Shown here one piece after another: positions 7,733 through 15,540 of a DNA stretch of 42,573 bases. The notes below the pieces were generated by a model. That model searched no databases, was not told where the DNA came from, and saw only the letters and a list, made by a program, of their open reading frames with translations. Origin of the DNA: Lentzea aerocolonigenes (GTDB lineage Bacteria; Actinomycetota; Actinomycetes; Mycobacteriales; Pseudonocardiaceae); assembly GCF_000955955.1 (NCBI RefSeq), contig NZ_JYJG01000202.1, positions 1 through 42,573 on the forward strand. The letters run 5' to 3'. Numbering within the stretch: the first letter of the stretch is position 1; the number at the start of each line of letters is the position of its first letter. Both the position numbers and the translations under genes were made by a program.

Positions 7733-8668
7733 ATGCTGGTGGGGACGCGTGAGCTCGAAGTGTTCGAGAAGGCCAGGCCGCGGCTGGAGGCGATCGCCTA
7801 CCGGCTGCTGGGGTCGGCGACCGATGCCGAGGACGCGGTTCAGGACACCTATCTGCGCTGGCAGGATGCCGAACACGCGACGGTCGAGACGCCAGAGGCG
7901 TGGCTGACGAAGGTGCTCACCAACCTCTGCCTCAACCGCCTCACCTCGGCGAGGGCGCGGCGCGAGACCTACGTTGGCCAGTGGCTGCCGGAACCGGTGT
8001 TCGCGGGCGACCGGATGCTCGGCCCGTCCGAGACGGTTGAGCAGCGCGAGTCGGTGTCCATCGCGATGCTCACCCTGATGGAACGGCTCTCGGCCAACGA
8101 GCGGGTCGTCTACGTGCTGCGCGAGGCGTTCGGTTACGCGCACGGTGAGATCGCGGAGATCCTCGACCTCACCGAGGCGAACTGCCAGCAGATCTACCGC
8201 CGTGCCAAGCAGCACCTCGCCACCGGCCGGACCCGTGTGGAGGTCGACGCCGCCGGCGCGCGCAAGATCGTCGAGGAGTTCCTCGCGGCGGCGCTCAGCG
8301 GCAACACCGACTCGCTGGTGAAGCTGCTCGCCGACGACGCGATCAGCGCGGGCGACGCGGGCGGCGTGTTCATCAGCCTGCCGAAGCCGATCACCGGCGC
8401 GCTCAAGGTGGCGAGGTTCCTGCGCACCCTGTTCACGCCCGACGAGGCCAAGCGGGAGATGGCCGGCGGCCGTCTCGATCTCTTCGCCGAGGTCGTCAAC
8501 GGCGTGCCCGCGCTGGTGCTGGCGGTCGGTCACCGGGTGTTCGCCGTCATCTCCCTCGAGGTCACCACCGAGGGCATCACGGCCGTCCACACCCAGGCCA
8601 ACCCCGCCAAGCTCGACCGCGCCACCCGGCGATGGGCCGGCGGACAACCCCTCGTCGAAGGTTGGTGA
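7733..8668 (+). CDS. sigJ: ECF RNA polymerase sigma factor, SigJ/ECF41 type
   Basis: A 311-residue sigma factor. Region 2 (about 10-75) contains ATDAEDAVQDTYLRW and region 4 (about 100-165) contains LSANERVVYVLREAFGYAHGEIAEIL. A SnoaL/NTF2-like C-terminal extension (about 170-311) follows; in this group it replaces a separate anti-sigma factor and modulates activity. WLPEPVF between regions 2 and 4 is typical of ECF41/SigJ. The DGGG-type motif of the extension is altered to DAGG. Genes for oxidoreductases or carboxymuconolactone decarboxylases usually sit next to such factors and form their regulon, and here a flavin oxidoreductase gene follows at 8750. The gene symbol is by similarity only. 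Confidence 0.88.
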   Translation: MLVGTRELEVFEKARPRLEAIAYRLLGSATDAEDAVQDTYLRWQDAEHATVETPEAWLTKVLTNLCLNRLTSARARRETYVGQWLPEPVFAGDRMLGPSETVEQRESVSIAMLTLMERLSANERVVYVLREAFGYAHGEIAEILDLTEANCQQIYRRAKQHLATGRTRVEVDAAGARKIVEEFLAAALSGNTDSLVKLLADDAISAGDAGGVFISLPKPITGALKVARFLRTLFTPDEAKREMAGGRLDLFAEVVNGVPALVLAVGHRVFAVISLEVTTEGITAVHTQANPAKLDRATRRWAGGQPLVEGW

Positions 8669-8688
8669 CCCAGCTCACATCCAACTCC

Positions 8689-8715
8689 TGTCAGGTTTCG
8701 CGCCGCTGCCCGGTT
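8689..8715 (+). promoter_or_regulatory. Candidate ECF41-type promoter
   Basis: TGTCAGG (8689-8695) and CGGTT (8711-8715) are separated by 15 bp and lie 35 bp before the flavin oxidoreductase start. ECF41 factors, as I recall, use a TGTCACA-like -35 and a CGTC-like -10. The match is partial, so the call rests mostly on position. Confidence 0.35.
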
Positions 8716-8749
8716 CAGGTAGCGACACCAGCCAGACAGGAGCGAAACC

Positions 8750-9868
8750 ATGACGCACCGCATCGTCGTCCTCGGAGCCGGATACGCCGGAGCCAACGCC
8801 GCCGGCCGCCTCGCCAAGCGCTTGCACCCCGCGGACACCGAGATCACCCTCGTCAACGCCGACCCCGAGTTCGTCGAGCGCGTGCGGATGCACCAGCTGG
8901 CGGTCGGGCAGGATCTGAAGCCCCGCAAGCTGACCGACGTCTTCGCGAACACGGGCGTGCGGGTGCGGATCGCACGGGTCGCCGCGGTCGACGCCGAACG
9001 CAAGATCGTCGACACCGACGGCGGCGAGATCGCCTACGACACCTTGGTCTACGCACTCGGCAGCACCGCCACCAACGTTCCCGAGAACGCCTACAACATC
9101 GCGGGCAAGCAGGCCGCGAAGCGACTTCACGCCCGGTTGGAAGACCTCGGCGCCGGCGGCACCGTCCTCGTCGTCGGTGGTGGCCTGACCGGCATCGAAG
9201 CGGTTACCGAGATCGCTGAGGCCCGGCCTGACCTCAACGTCTCCTTCGCCGTCCGCGGAGGGCTCGGCGACTGGCTGAGCGAGAAGGCCCGCCAGCACCT
9301 CCGTCAGGCGTTCGACCGGCTCGGAATCACCGTGCACGAAGGCGTCGACGGTCGCACGCTCGACGCCGAGGTGACCGTGTGGACCGCCGGTTTCGCCGTT
9401 CACCCCATCGCCGCCGCAACGACCCTGGAGGTCTCCGCGTCGGGTCAGATCGTCGTCGACGAGACGATGCGTTCGGTCTCGCACCCGGACGTGTACGCCG
9501 TCGGTGACGCGGCGCTCGCCCAGGGCGGAAGCGGTTCGACGTTGCGGATGTCTTGTGCCTCAGGCGTTCCGACCGCGCACCTCGCGGCCGATGCGATCGC
9601 CGCGCGCCTCACGGGCCGTGAGGTCCCGAAGAACAAGATCGGTTACAACGGCCAGTGCATCAGCCTCGGCCGCAACGACGCCGTCATGCAGTGGGTGACT
9701 CCCGACGACCAGCCCAAGGACTCCGCCCTCACGGGGAAGGCGGCCGTCCGCCTGAAGGAGTTCATCTGCAAGAGCGCGGCCTGGAGCATTTCGCACCCAA
9801 CGGTGCTGATGCCCTCACGTCGCCGGCACGTCACCACGGCCAGCGCAGTGCTCGAAACCGCGCTCTAA
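8750..9868 (+). CDS. NAD(P)/FAD-dependent oxidoreductase (NDH-2-like)
   Basis: A 372-residue two-dinucleotide-binding flavoprotein. The FAD GxGxxG is at residues 7-15 (VVLGAGYAGANAA), the NAD(P)H-binding motif is VLVVGGGLTGIEA, and the C-terminal FAD motif is DVYAVGDAAL. Overall order matches type II NADH dehydrogenase and related quinone or ferredoxin reductases. No redox-active CxxxxC is seen and there is no transmembrane anchor. It follows the SigJ/ECF41 sigma gene, whose regulon typically includes one such oxidoreductase, so it is the likely direct target. Electron acceptor unknown. Confidence 0.88.
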   Translation: MTHRIVVLGAGYAGANAAGRLAKRLHPADTEITLVNADPEFVERVRMHQLAVGQDLKPRKLTDVFANTGVRVRIARVAAVDAERKIVDTDGGEIAYDTLVYALGSTATNVPENAYNIAGKQAAKRLHARLEDLGAGGTVLVVGGGLTGIEAVTEIAEARPDLNVSFAVRGGLGDWLSEKARQHLRQAFDRLGITVHEGVDGRTLDAEVTVWTAGFAVHPIAAATTLEVSASGQIVVDETMRSVSHPDVYAVGDAALAQGGSGSTLRMSCASGVPTAHLAADAIAARLTGREVPKNKIGYNGQCISLGRNDAVMQWVTPDDQPKDSALTGKAAVRLKEFICKSAAWSISHPTVLMPSRRRHVTTASAVLETAL

Positions 9869-9875
9869 TTCGTGC

Positions 9876-10454
9876 GTGATCAAGCCGCTCCGGATGGCCG
9901 TGTTCCTGCTGGTTCTTTCGGCAGAGGTGTACCTGGTGATCGCACTGGGGGACCGGTTCCGCTTCACCAACCACTTCAGCTATTTCACGGTGCTGTCGAA
10001 CGTGTTCGCGGCGTGTGTGGCGCTGTTGGGGGTGTGGCGGCCGGTCTCCTCGCAGATCAGGGGAGCGGCCGTGCTCTACATGGCCACGACCGGCATCGTC
10101 TACGCGCTGCTGCTGCGAGGCGTTGACGTGCAGACGCCCGCCTACGCGAACTGGGTGCTCCACGTCGTCGCGCCGATCCTGGTCGTCGTGGAGTGGCTGC
10201 TCGCGCCAGAGCGGACGACCAGGGCGTGGGTGTGGCTGTCGTTCCCGCTTGCCTATGTCATCTACACGCTGGTCAGGGGCCCGATCGTGGACTGGTACCC
10301 GTACCCGTTCCTCGACCCGCGCGCGCATGGCTACGGCGACGTCGCCCTGACCTGCGTGTTCGTCGCGGTGGTCATCACCGCGCTGGCCTACGCGGTGTCG
10401 TGGGTCGGCACGAAATTGGCCCAAAGAAGCAGTGTCGTCTTGTCCCACGACTAG
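9876..10454 (+). CDS. Pr6Pr family integral membrane protein
   Basis: A 192-residue protein with about six hydrophobic helices and the family signatures FTNHFSYFTVLSN near the N-terminus and YPFLDPRAHGYGDV near the C-terminus. The Pr6Pr family is a small group of predicted six-helix membrane proteins of unknown function. The gene begins 8 bp after the flavin oxidoreductase stop and is likely cotranscribed with it. No ligand or catalytic residues are recognisable. Confidence 0.82.
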   Translation: MIKPLRMAVFLLVLSAEVYLVIALGDRFRFTNHFSYFTVLSNVFAACVALLGVWRPVSSQIRGAAVLYMATTGIVYALLLRGVDVQTPAYANWVLHVVAPILVVVEWLLAPERTTRAWVWLSFPLAYVIYTLVRGPIVDWYPYPFLDPRAHGYGDVALTCVFVAVVITALAYAVSWVGTKLAQRSSVVLSHD

Positions 10455-10482
10455 GGCCAATCGGCGCCCTAAGTTCTAGGAC

Positions 10483-11688
10483 ATGACCAGGCGACTCGCG
10501 TACGCACAGCTGACGAACTCGATCGGCGACGGCGGCTTCCTCGTCGTCTCCGCCCTGTACTTCACCCAGATCGTCGGCCTGAGCGCGGCGCGGGTCGGCC
10601 TCGCGCTGACCCTCGCGTGGGGCGTCGGAGCCATCGCGGGAGTCGCGTTGGGGCACGTCGCCGACCGCCTGGGTCCACGCACCACCGCGGTCGTGCTCGC
10701 CGCAGCCACGGCCACCAGCATCGGCATCCTGCTCTTCACCCGCAGCTTCGCGGCGTTCATGCTGGTCATGTGCCTGTACGCGAGCTTCCAGAGCGGCCTG
10801 CAGGCGTCCAGGCAGGCTCTCCTCGCAGGCCTCACGACTCCCGAAGAACGCACGCGGGCCCGTGCGCGGATCCAGTCGACGGCCAACGCGGGCATCGCGA
10901 TCGGCGCGGCGATGGGCGGGTTCGCGCTGCACCTGGGCACCGAAGCCGCTTACACGGCCGTGTTCGTGATCGACGTGCTCGCGTTCGTCATCGCGGCACT
11001 GATCCTGAGCACGCTGCCGGAGACCGTGATGACCCGCGCCAGGGGCAAGTTCGACGTGCTGAAGGACCGGCCGTACGCGCTGATCACGCTGATCAACGCC
11101 GTGATGCTGCTCTACATGCCGCTGCTGAGCCTGATCATTCCACTGTGGATCGTGCAGCGGACAGAGGCGCCGACCTGGCTCGCCGCCGCGCTGCTGGTGC
11201 TCAACACCGGTGCGGTCGTGCTCTTCCAGGTGCGGATCGCCAAGCGCGCCAACGGTTTGAGCCAGGCCTCGAAGCTCGTCAAGCACGCTGGTCTGATCAT
11301 GCTCTCCTCCTGCGCGGTGTTCGCGGCGTCGGCGTTCAGCCTGGGCGCCTGGCCGGTCGCGGCCGTGCTGATCGCCGCCGCGGCACTGCAGGTGCTGGGC
11401 GAGATGATGCTCGCCTCGGGTGCGTGGGAGATCAGCTTCACCCTCGCGCCCGCCGACCGGCAGGGCCAGTACCAGGGCTTCTTCGCGACCGGAACGGCAG
11501 TCGCGCGCATGGTCGGCCCCGCCCTGCTCACCACGGTCGTGCTCGGCTGGGGAGCGATCGGGTGGCTGCTGGTCGGCGGGCTGTTCGTGGTGGCCGGTTA
11601 CGCGATGGGCCCGGCGGTGCGCTGGGCCCGCGAGAAGAACTCCACCAGCACGGGTGCCGCTGCCGAGGACTTGAGCATGTGCGTCTGA
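10483..11688 (+). CDS. MFS transporter
   Basis: A 401-residue major facilitator with about twelve hydrophobic segments and the loop 2-3 signature region GHVADRLGPRTTA. The closest general flavour is drug or metabolite efflux, but the substrate cannot be deduced. The last 30 codons (11598-11688) are antisense to the end of the convergent alpha/beta hydrolase gene, so the hydrophilic tail after GPAVRWARE is encoded opposite hydrolase coding sequence. It lies 28 bp after the Pr6Pr gene. Confidence 0.88.
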   Translation: MTRRLAYAQLTNSIGDGGFLVVSALYFTQIVGLSAARVGLALTLAWGVGAIAGVALGHVADRLGPRTTAVVLAAATATSIGILLFTRSFAAFMLVMCLYASFQSGLQASRQALLAGLTTPEERTRARARIQSTANAGIAIGAAMGGFALHLGTEAAYTAVFVIDVLAFVIAALILSTLPETVMTRARGKFDVLKDRPYALITLINAVMLLYMPLLSLIIPLWIVQRTEAPTWLAAALLVLNTGAVVLFQVRIAKRANGLSQASKLVKHAGLIMLSSCAVFAASAFSLGAWPVAAVLIAAAALQVLGEMMLASGAWEISFTLAPADRQGQYQGFFATGTAVARMVGPALLTTVVLGWGAIGWLLVGGLFVVAGYAMGPAVRWAREKNSTSTGAAAEDLSMCV

Positions 11689-12422
11689 CCAGGCAGCTCC
11701 TGGTACTCCACGTCCCCGAGGACCTCCGCCGCGTTCTTCATCGTGTTGCGGAGGTACTCGGGGCTCTTGCCGCCGTTCATGACGAGCGTCGGCACCTTGA
11801 TGTTCCAGCGATCGGCCGGGAGCGATGAGCCGCGACCGTCGTCGCCGAGGATGCGCAGGTCCCACGGCAGCGTGTGGGCGACCAGCTTCAGCTTCTTCCA
11901 CACCGGGGTGAGCTTCATGATCGCGAGGCCGAAGCCGGGTACGCCGACCATCTTCATGAACTTCGAGAGCATCCCGGAACGGTCGCCGCGAGCGAGCATG
12001 TCGTTCATCTGCTCGACGATGTCGGCGGGACGCGGCGTGTAGGTGTCGTCCACGACCATCGGCAGCTCGTAGACCGCGAGCCGGGTGATGGACGGCAGCT
12101 TCGTCGCCGCGTCAAGGGCGAGCGCCGCACCCGAGGACACGCCGAACACGAACGCACTGCCGCCGGCTTCCTTGATCACCGCGTCGAGGTCCTCGATCTC
12201 GTGCTCCGGCGTCCACGGCGTCGCGCCGTCACCGGTCTCGCCGCGGCCGCGCCGGTCGTAGGTGTAGACGGTGAAGTTCTTGTCCAGCACCGAAGCCAGC
12301 TCGGTGGACGGGCCGAACATCCGGTGGCACATCGCGCCGTCCACGAGAACCAGCGCGGGCCCGGATCCGGTGATCGAGTACGCGATCCCGGTGCCGTCGG
12401 CGGAGGTCGTGAAGCGCGTCAT
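11598..12422 (-). CDS. Alpha/beta hydrolase
   Basis: A 274-residue alpha/beta-hydrolase fold protein. The oxyanion-hole region is LVLVDGAMCHRMFG, the strand-helix YDRRGRGETGD is typical, the nucleophile elbow is GVSSGAA (Ser in the GxSxG position), and the catalytic His is in LPGQTHML near residue 253. Substrate unknown. The ATG overlaps the stop of the SRPBCC gene (ATGA), so the two are translationally coupled; the pair probably acts together on one small ligand or ester. The 3' end overlaps the MFS gene by 91 bp on the other strand. Confidence 0.88.
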   Translation of the reverse strand: MTRFTTSADGTGIAYSITGSGPALVLVDGAMCHRMFGPSTELASVLDKNFTVYTYDRRGRGETGDGATPWTPEHEIEDLDAVIKEAGGSAFVFGVSSGAALALDAATKLPSITRLAVYELPMVVDDTYTPRPADIVEQMNDMLARGDRSGMLSKFMKMVGVPGFGLAIMKLTPVWKKLKLVAHTLPWDLRILGDDGRGSSLPADRWNIKVPTLVMNGGKSPEYLRNTMKNAAEVLGDVEYQELPGQTHMLKSSAAAPVLVEFFSRAQRTAGPIA

Positions 12423-13102
12423 TTCTGCTCTCCCAGGGTGGTGTCGAGGAAGCTCTGCCAGTCCTGCTCGGACTCGTCGCCCTCGAAGATGTTGTGCGCG
12501 GCGATGAACGGCCCGAAGAACCCGCGCATGAAGCGGTACATGCCCTTGTCCGTGCGCAGGGCGAGAGTGTGGGCGTTGCGGTGGAACTCGACGGCGTCCG
12601 GGAGCTTCTCGGCGATGGCCGCGTCGAGCTTCTTCCAGGCCTCGTCCCAGTCGCTGATCATCGGGCCGAACACCGTGATCGGACGGGCGGTGCGGCCGGG
12701 GAAGTGCGTCAGGTACTCGACCAGCGTGCGGCGGAACAGCGCGCCGCCCAGCGTCATGGCCTCGAACTCGTCGGCCCAGTCGTCGCCGGGCAGGAAGCCG
12801 CTCGTGACCATCCGCAGCACCGTGCTGCCGCGCTCGCGCCCCTCGACCAGGAACTCGTAGGCGATGAACCGGCCGTCGGGAGCCTTGCCGCTGTCGTAGG
12901 CGAAGTGGCTGCCGGGCTGCGACGCCGTGATCTCGCTGGTCGGCTGATACCCACCGAAAGCCATCTTGACCTGGCCGTTCGCGACCTCGCTGCGGCCCAT
13001 GTACCACGAGTCGATGCCAGGCCCCGTGGCGATGGCCGTCCAGACGTCCTCGACGGACGCGGGCACCTCGATCTCGTCGGTGCTTTCGAACGCGTGGCCC
13101 AT
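12419..13102 (-). CDS. SRPBCC (AHSA1-like) domain protein
   Basis: A 227-residue START/Bet v1-like ligand-binding protein. The N-terminus EIEVPASVEDVWTAIATGPGIDSWY is the usual SRPBCC opening, and the hydrophobic-cavity strands follow to about residue 150; the C-terminal part is an extra helical region. Such proteins bind small hydrophobic ligands or act as simple hydratases or cyclases. It is the first gene of a coupled pair with the hydrolase. Its promoter lies in the divergent region at 13103-13238, which contains a large dyad. Confidence 0.85.
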   Translation of the reverse strand: MGHAFESTDEIEVPASVEDVWTAIATGPGIDSWYMGRSEVANGQVKMAFGGYQPTSEITASQPGSHFAYDSGKAPDGRFIAYEFLVEGRERGSTVLRMVTSGFLPGDDWADEFEAMTLGGALFRRTLVEYLTHFPGRTARPITVFGPMISDWDEAWKKLDAAIAEKLPDAVEFHRNAHTLALRTDKGMYRFMRGFFGPFIAAHNIFEGDESEQDWQSFLDTTLGEQK

Positions 13103-13144
13103 CAGCTCTCCCTCTCCGGGTTCGTGGATGGTCTCATCCTGCTC

Positions 13145-13200
13145 CCGACAACTCTTCTAGTCAAGACAGTGAAGCTAGTCTTGACAAAAAAACTTGTCGG
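13145..13200. promoter_or_regulatory. 56-bp dyad covering a divergent promoter
   Basis: Inner arms GTCAAGAC (13160-13167) and GTCTTGAC (13178-13185) and outer arms CCGACAA (13145-13151) and TTGTCGG (13194-13200) share the same centre (13172.5). The inner arms contain TTGACA (plus strand, 13181-13186) and TTGACT (minus strand), good -35 hexamers for the divergent DUF998 and SRPBCC genes. This looks like an operator for a dimeric repressor such as TetR, MarR or ArsR; no such gene lies next to it. Confidence 0.65.
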
Positions 13201-13238
13201 TGGTTCTGTTCTCGCCACCCGAACTCCTGGAGGAAGCC

Positions 13239-13823
13239 ATGTCCCGCATCGCCTGTGGTGTCGTCGCCGGTCCGCTCTACCTGGTCGTGGGGTACGCCCA
13301 GGCCTTCACACGCGAGGGTTTCGACCTCACCCGGCACCCGTTCAGCATGCTCAGCCTGGGCTCGCTCGGCTGGATCCAGATCGTGAACTTCGTCGTCAGC
13401 GGCGCGCTGTTCGTCATCGCCGCCACGGGCATGGCCAGGCACACGAAATGGGGTGCGCGACTGATCGGCCTGATGGGGGTGGGGATGATCCTCGGTGGGG
13501 TGTTCACCGCCGATCCCGCGCTCGGATTCCCCGCCGGCACACCGGACGCCGCGCCGGTTTCGCTGTCGTGGCACGGGATGCTGCACGCGGTGGCGTTCGG
13601 GCTCGCCATGATCGGCTGGATCGGTGCGTGCTTCGTGTTCGCGCGTAGGCTCGGGGGATGGCTGGCGGTGATGAGCGGCCTGACGGGCGTGCTCCTGATG
13701 GTGCCGATGGCGTTCCTGGGCAACCCGGGCGGCACGGTGCTGCTCTACGTCGTGGCGACGATCGGCTGGGTCTGGACCTCGGTCGTGTCCCTCAAGCTGA
13801 GCCGGCCTGCCTTCTCGAGCTGA
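13239..13823 (+). CDS. DUF998 family membrane protein
   Basis: A 194-residue integral membrane protein with about six hydrophobic helices and the family features REGFDLTRHPFSMLS and SWHGMLHAVAF. DUF998 proteins are of unknown function and are often beside one-component regulators. A strong ribosome site, GGAGGA (13229-13234), precedes the ATG. The gene is divergent from the SRPBCC/hydrolase pair and shares its dyad promoter, so the two transcripts are likely co-regulated. Confidence 0.85.
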   Translation: MSRIACGVVAGPLYLVVGYAQAFTREGFDLTRHPFSMLSLGSLGWIQIVNFVVSGALFVIAATGMARHTKWGARLIGLMGVGMILGGVFTADPALGFPAGTPDAAPVSLSWHGMLHAVAFGLAMIGWIGACFVFARRLGGWLAVMSGLTGVLLMVPMAFLGNPGGTVLLYVVATIGWVWTSVVSLKLSRPAFSS

Positions 13824-13884
13824 TCTGCCCCGAGTGCGGGCGCGTCACCACCGACGAGGACGCGCCCGGATGTGCCGCCTGCCG

Positions 13885-14109
13885 TCACACGAGCTGATGG
13901 GCGTGCACCTTGCTGATGTCGTAGGAGACACCGCAGAACGTGCACTGCAGCCCGTACCTGCTGCTGATGGTGAACAGCGGGATGAAGAAGAACGTGGGCT
14001 TCGTGTAGCGCCGGAACAGGTTGTGCGCGGCCTGGTGTCCGCAGTGCCCGCAGACCAGCGTGAGCATCCGGAGCTGCTCGATCGTCGTGCGCCAGCCGAA
14101 AATGAACAT
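13885..14109 (-). CDS. Small zinc-ribbon protein
   Basis: A 74-residue protein with two Cys pairs, CGHCG and CTFCG, about 35 residues apart, expected to bind one zinc ion. Between them lies RRYTKPTFFFIPLFTISSRY, a basic-then-hydrophobic stretch typical of the small zinc-ribbon proteins of this class. Function is unknown. The start is the ATG at 14109, giving MFIFGWR. The neighbours are a DUF998 gene (convergent) and an acetyltransferase gene (divergent). Confidence 0.75.
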   Translation of the reverse strand: MFIFGWRTTIEQLRMLTLVCGHCGHQAAHNLFRRYTKPTFFFIPLFTISSRYGLQCTFCGVSYDISKVHAHQLV

Positions 14110-14165
14110 CCGCGCTCCCTGGGTTGGCTTGTCCCTTTGACGTCTGACGTCCCAATTGAGTTGCA

Positions 14166-14702
14166 GTGAGCCCGGCAACTTCAGAAGCTGCACAGGTGAG
14201 CAACCTCTTGCGGCCCTGGCTGCCGTCCGACGCTCCGATCGTGCTGGCCGCTGCCGCCGAGCCGGAGATGGACCGTCAGTTCACCACGCCGGTCGACTCG
14301 CTCGCGGCCGCTCAGGACTGGATCGCGATGCTGGAGGAGCGGCGCGACCAGGACACGGCGTACGCGTTCGCCGTGCTGGACGACGGCGTCCCCGTCGGGA
14401 ACATGGCCGTGTCGCAGGTGGAACGTCGTCACCTCTCCGGGTGGATCTCCTACTGGATGCGCGAGGAGGCTCGCGGCAAGGGCCTCGCCACCAGGGCGTG
14501 CCGGGCGATCAGCGAGTTCGCGTTCACCGAGCTGGGGCTGTTCCGGCTGGAACTCGCACATCGGCTGGACAACCCCGCGTCCTGCCGGGTGGCGGTGGGC
14601 GCGGGGTTCCGCCGGGAAGGCGTCGAGCGGGCCAAGCTGCTCTACGACGGCGTGCGGTACGACACCGAGACACACGCGCGGCTCGTCACCGATCAGGTCT
14701 GA
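14166..14702 (+). CDS. GNAT family N-acetyltransferase
   Basis: A 178-residue acetyltransferase of the RimJ/RimL-like GNAT class. The acetyl-CoA binding motif A is EEARGKGLATRACRAIS, preceded by the usual strand GWISYWM; the C-terminal part has RLELAHRLDNPASCRVAVGAGF. It would acetylate an amine (protein N-terminus, antibiotic or metabolite); the substrate is unknown. The GTG at 14166 is used, but a GTG at 14196 (VSNLLRPW) is also possible because neither has a strong ribosome site. It stands alone, 36 bp before the next operon. Confidence 0.87.
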   Translation: MSPATSEAAQVSNLLRPWLPSDAPIVLAAAAEPEMDRQFTTPVDSLAAAQDWIAMLEERRDQDTAYAFAVLDDGVPVGNMAVSQVERRHLSGWISYWMREEARGKGLATRACRAISEFAFTELGLFRLELAHRLDNPASCRVAVGAGFRREGVERAKLLYDGVRYDTETHARLVTDQV

Positions 14703-14738
14703 GGTTCGTCGATCGGCAGGCCGGGTAACCGGCAGTGC

Positions 14739-15329
14739 ATGAGCGACGTGCAGGACGAGCTGCTGCGGACGCTGACCAAAGTCGCGAACGCCTTGCGCAG
14801 CGCCCAGATCCCGTTCGCCCTGACCGGTGGATGCGCCGGTTATGCGCGCGGTGGTCCGGCGAGTGAACACGACGTGGATCTGCTGGTGCGTGAACAGGAC
14901 GCGACCGAGGCGGTCCGCGTCCTCGTGCAGCGCGGACTCAGAGCCGCGGAACCGCCGGAGGACTGGCTGCTGAAGGTCTACGACGGCGACTCGCTGGTGG
15001 ACCTGCTGTTCCGGCCCAACGAACGTCCCGTCACCGACGAGGTGCTGGCGATGGCCGAGGAGATGCCGGTCGGGTCCGTGATGCTGCCGGTGATGCCCGC
15101 GACGTTCGTGCTGAGCAGCAAGTTGCTGGTGCTGGACGGGCATCGGTGCGACTTCAGCGAGCTGCTGCCGTTCGCGCGTGCGTTGCGCGAACAGATCGAC
15201 TGGGAACACGTGCGCGAGGAGACCAAGCATTCGCCGTACGCGGAGGCGTTCCTGGTGCTCATCGAACGGCTGGAGATCATCGGGAGGGGCAATGGAATCC
15301 GAGCAGTACCTCGCGGCAAACCTGCGTAG
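14739..15329 (+). CDS. Nucleotidyltransferase-fold protein
   Basis: A 196-residue protein with the polymerase-beta-like nucleotidyltransferase signature LTGGCAGYARGGPASEHDVDLLV (GG, then DVD acidic pair). Later regions (SLVDLLF, KLLVLDGHRCDF) fit the minimal nucleotidyltransferase family. The usual GS is replaced by GG, so activity is plausible but unproven. It heads a tight operon: the BON gene starts inside its last 38 bp, followed by metallophosphoesterase, ThDP enzyme, F420 oxidoreductase and DUF6766 genes. I see no antitoxin-like partner, so a toxin role is not supported. Confidence 0.8.
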   Translation: MSDVQDELLRTLTKVANALRSAQIPFALTGGCAGYARGGPASEHDVDLLVREQDATEAVRVLVQRGLRAAEPPEDWLLKVYDGDSLVDLLFRPNERPVTDEVLAMAEEMPVGSVMLPVMPATFVLSSKLLVLDGHRCDFSELLPFARALREQIDWEHVREETKHSPYAEAFLVLIERLEIIGRGNGIRAVPRGKPA

Positions 15330-15540
15330 GGCGGTCGCGGAGGACCCCAGAACGGCGGAGCTCGGCGTGCGGGTCACCGTTCGTGGTGATCACGTGATGC
15401 TCTCCGGCGACGTGGCGTGCGCGGATCGGCGCATTGCCCTCGAAGAGGTGCTGCACGAGGCCGCGCCCCAGCTCACGATCTTCAACGACGTGCGCGTGAC
15501 GCCGGCGGGTGAACCGGAGGGTGAGGAGGACCTGCGATGA
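15292..15540 (+). CDS. BON domain protein
   Basis: An 82-residue protein made of one BON domain (AAVAEDPRTAELGVRVTVRGDHVMLSGDV-type pattern, then IALEEVLHEAAP and VRVTPAG). BON domains bind phospholipid or small ligands and are frequent in stress-induced and osmotically induced proteins. No signal peptide is present, so it is presumably cytoplasmic. The ATG at 15292 follows GGGAGGGG and lies inside the nucleotidyltransferase gene; its stop overlaps the metallophosphoesterase start as ATGA. Confidence 0.82.
   Translation: MESEQYLAANLRRAVAEDPRTAELGVRVTVRGDHVMLSGDVACADRRIALEEVLHEAAPQLTIFNDVRVTPAGEPEGEEDLR

Noticed and set aside
10375..11901. 508-aa minus-strand frame
   Set aside because: Antisense to the MFS gene and composed of charged shadow sequence without motifs.
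14739..15540. Nucleotidyltransferase/BON pair as a toxin-antitoxin system
   Set aside because: No HEPN or MNT-type antitoxin partner is present, and a BON domain is not a known antitoxin.
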